Assembly: GCA_964019415.1 (NCBI GenBank)
Contig: OZ025872.1
Coordinates: 3,989,014-4,053,013, forward strand
Direction: 5' to 3'
From: Ianthella basta
Taxonomy: Eukaryota > Porifera > Demospongiae > Verongiida > Ianthellidae
Length of the DNA stretch: 64,000 nucleotides
The notes beneath the pieces were generated by a model, which saw nothing but the letters and a program-made list of their open reading frames with translations, searched no databases and was not told the DNA's origin. This document shows, piece by piece, positions 61,881-64,000 of the stretch. Every line of letters starts with the position of its first letter. Positions within the stretch are counted from its first letter, which is position 1. Both the position numbers and the translations under genes were made by a program.

Positions 61881-64000
61881 TAGAGAGGTGTCCTTGTTTC
61901 TGAGGTCTATATATATATAGTTCTGCACACGTCAGTCAGCTATGTAGCTGGAACAGCAGGCAATGTCCATTAGAAACTGTTAGTGCTTTAAAGATAAGGA
62001 GTCCTTCATATTTTGAGGGGGGGGGGAGGGGAATTTACTGTATTCTTAGATTCAATTTGTTCCACATATATATTTACATGCATGCTCCACATGCAGTGCA
62101 TGTGTCTATGTATACAGGTAGAATGCTTGTAAATCCAAAAGTCACTTAAATCAGGAACAGGTTAGTGATTCGGTACCTGAAAGACATTCAATACTATATT
62201 TGTGCAGTCAAAGTTAAAGTAAACAAGATAATTTTATATTAACTTTGACATTTCCACTCAGCTTGAGGCAAGCATGGGCTAACCTTGAGATATTTGAAAA
62301 TCTGTTTATCAACAGCAATCCATGGCCAAGAGCTCATGCCTAGCTAGGTACATAGAAGATGGTGAAGTGGACTTGCATGCTTTTGCACATTTTCTTGCAA
62401 ACATTGAGCTAATTATAATGTGAATTTCTCCTTTTCATTCTTAATTAGCACCAAAATGATTGTGAGCCTAACTGCATGTGAAACCATAATAATTATACTA
62501 CAAATGGAGTGGAACAGGAAACCAATGTTGTTAGAAATATTTGGCTCTATCCATTGCTGCGGCCCCTGTAAAAAGCCATATTTTGCTGATCCATCAGGAG
62601 AATATTCTGTTGTGGCTGCAGTGGGTACTTTACTATATACAATCAAACCAGCTGCTAACAAGATCACACCACCCGTCGTGGTTGCAATGTACCACTTGTT
62701 GTCGCTGATTTTTTTTTAATATCATCTTGGCTCCAACCCATATCTACACAAAGAGAAATATGAGACTCTTTTTACTGCATTTGAGACAGTACCTATAATT
62801 ATAACATAACTTTGCAGAAACATCAAATTATTGTGGAAAAATTATGTAATTATTGTGTTTGCGTGTTGCGGAAACACAAGCATCGAAACTAGTTACAGAG
62901 TATAGCGCTGATTCCTTCATGATCAGCTATGATTTGAATTGATTTATTGAATGACCTAGCCTGAAGTATTACCGAATACCCTACTCGGTATCAAGAGAAA
63001 TGATGTATTGCGAAGTAGTCTTATTGTAGCTAGTTCAATGATGGTGGGATGGTATGCATGTCACACTTCCCACTTTACTGATGTTGACCTAGTGATGCAT
63101 CTAGCATTAGCTAAGCGGAATGTGACAACTTGACAGTGGAATTTAACTTGAGTTCTTTCCTGAGAATCTGACTGTAGCTGATGTGCCACATCCACTGCCG
63201 ACCGGTAGAAAACATCTCCTTATTACTAGACCAAGCTGAGACCTGAAAACATACGACAATTTCTCAACCGGGGAGAGGGAGGTAGGACAAGGTCCCAGGA
63301 TTGCACAATACCCAGTCAGCTTAATTGCATTCCTGACATCCCAATCAATGTATTAAGCTCGTCGTTCTCCAAGGCTGAGTGTGTCTACCCAAGTCATTGT
63401 AGTGCCTTTTATACACTTTGTGCCCCTGGTAGAACCGTAACAAGGAGCCAGATAAAGGAATGAGCTTATGCAGGCATTTGACTGCTTGCACAGCTAAAGT
63501 GTCCCAAGTTATGGCAACGTTTCTTGGGGCTGCCACACTATAACTAAAGCACTTTTAGCTATTTATGTCATCCCTGCTGGCTGTAGTAAATGTGTGCGTA
63601 CAGAATCAAGATTGTATGGACGTGGCTGCTAATTGCACTAGCTCCCGCTGCAGGAGCAATCAAGATATTGGTCTTGCAATCTTGAAATGGTCAACGAGGA
63701 CTTGCTGTATAGCAGCTTCAAAGGGGTCAAATGCACAGCAGTACCTTTTCAGTGCTCCAGCCGAGGCTTGATCTGCCAGGTATAGCCTGCATTAGCGACT
63801 GCTTGTAGACTGGCACTGTTAAATGTTTGCAAAACTTACCTAGATGCTGGGTTACAGTGGGGAATGGTCTACTTCCAGAAAGTCTTTCCCAATTAAGTTT
63901 TCAATAAAAAGCAAATAAGGATACAAACAATTTCTGAGTGCACGTGACCTTGTCTGACCCCTTGTCACGAGTCTAGCTATATAGCCAAACTAATTCGCTG
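61881..64000. other. No gene recognised; one possible membrane-protein exon
   Basis: On the minus strand 62413-62712 is open and reads WYIATTTGGVILLAAGLIVYS, then Pro/Tyr-rich residues, then a second hydrophobic stretch (FLFHSICSIIIMVSHAVRL). An in-frame stop in the A9 run upstream and no clear acceptor make a real exon uncertain. A further minus-strand frame ending near 63660 (KRYCCAFDPFEAAIQQVLVD) follows an acceptor-like CTGGCAG, also unsupported. G9 run at about 62018. Confidence 0.3.

Noticed and set aside
62413..62712. Two-helix membrane protein gene
   Set aside because: No supported start, acceptor or neighbouring exons; an in-frame stop lies just upstream. Left as a low-confidence note only.

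Overview
This is a eukaryotic, almost certainly metazoan, nuclear window. Genes are split by GT-AG introns of about 60 bp to 2.5 kb, the conserved proteins are animal-like (SEC31 and phosphatidylserine synthase 2), and the DNA is full of (CA)n microsatellites, small inverted-repeat transposons and larger elements. A sponge or other early-branching animal is my best guess, but the sequence alone does not fix the taxon.

Layout. (1) About 1-8770, minus strand: 5' two thirds of a SEC31 COPII coat gene (18 coding exons traced, WD40 half plus ACE1 region), running off the left edge. Its promoter carries two perfect CRE palindromes. (2) 8.8-26.7 kb: a segmental-duplication region. It holds four copies of a gene I cannot name: an N-terminal CARD-like domain, a TPR-like helical body and, in the best copy, a C-terminal membrane anchor. 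Only the copy at 17888-19333 looks intact. Dispersed among them are dead copies of SEC31 exons 1-3, of the SEC31 promoter/5'UTR exon and of phosphatidylserine synthase exons 1 and 2. (3) 26811-35035, plus strand: an 11-exon PTDSS2-like gene, apparently complete (459 aa). (4) 35.6-56.9 kb, plus strand: three tandem paralogues of an APH/ACAD10-11-like small-molecule kinase, each with nine coding exons and the same intron phases. The third keeps the catalytic residues (HGD, DW); the first two have lost both aspartates (HGS/HW and HGH/SW) and look like pseudokinases. (5) A MULE-type DNA transposon (39487-45082) with a perfect 9-bp target duplication sits 12 bp after the stop codon of the first kinase. 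(6) 58.3-61.9 kb, minus strand: a nearly full-length CR1/L2-like non-LTR retrotransposon with a 2A-like motif, PHD-like finger, APE endonuclease and reverse transcriptase, broken by one in-frame TGA. (7) 61.9-64 kb: no gene recognised.

The region also holds several small transposon families whose insertion dates can be ordered, because the duplicated segments preserve matching empty sites. It also holds a head-to-tail pair of Helitron-like elements inside an intron of the second kinase. The functional genes are housekeeping (ER export, phosphatidylserine synthesis) or lineage-expanded (CARD-like family, kinase family). I see no operon-like logic. The most novel content is the CARD-like/TPR-like/tail-anchored family and the pseudokinase array.
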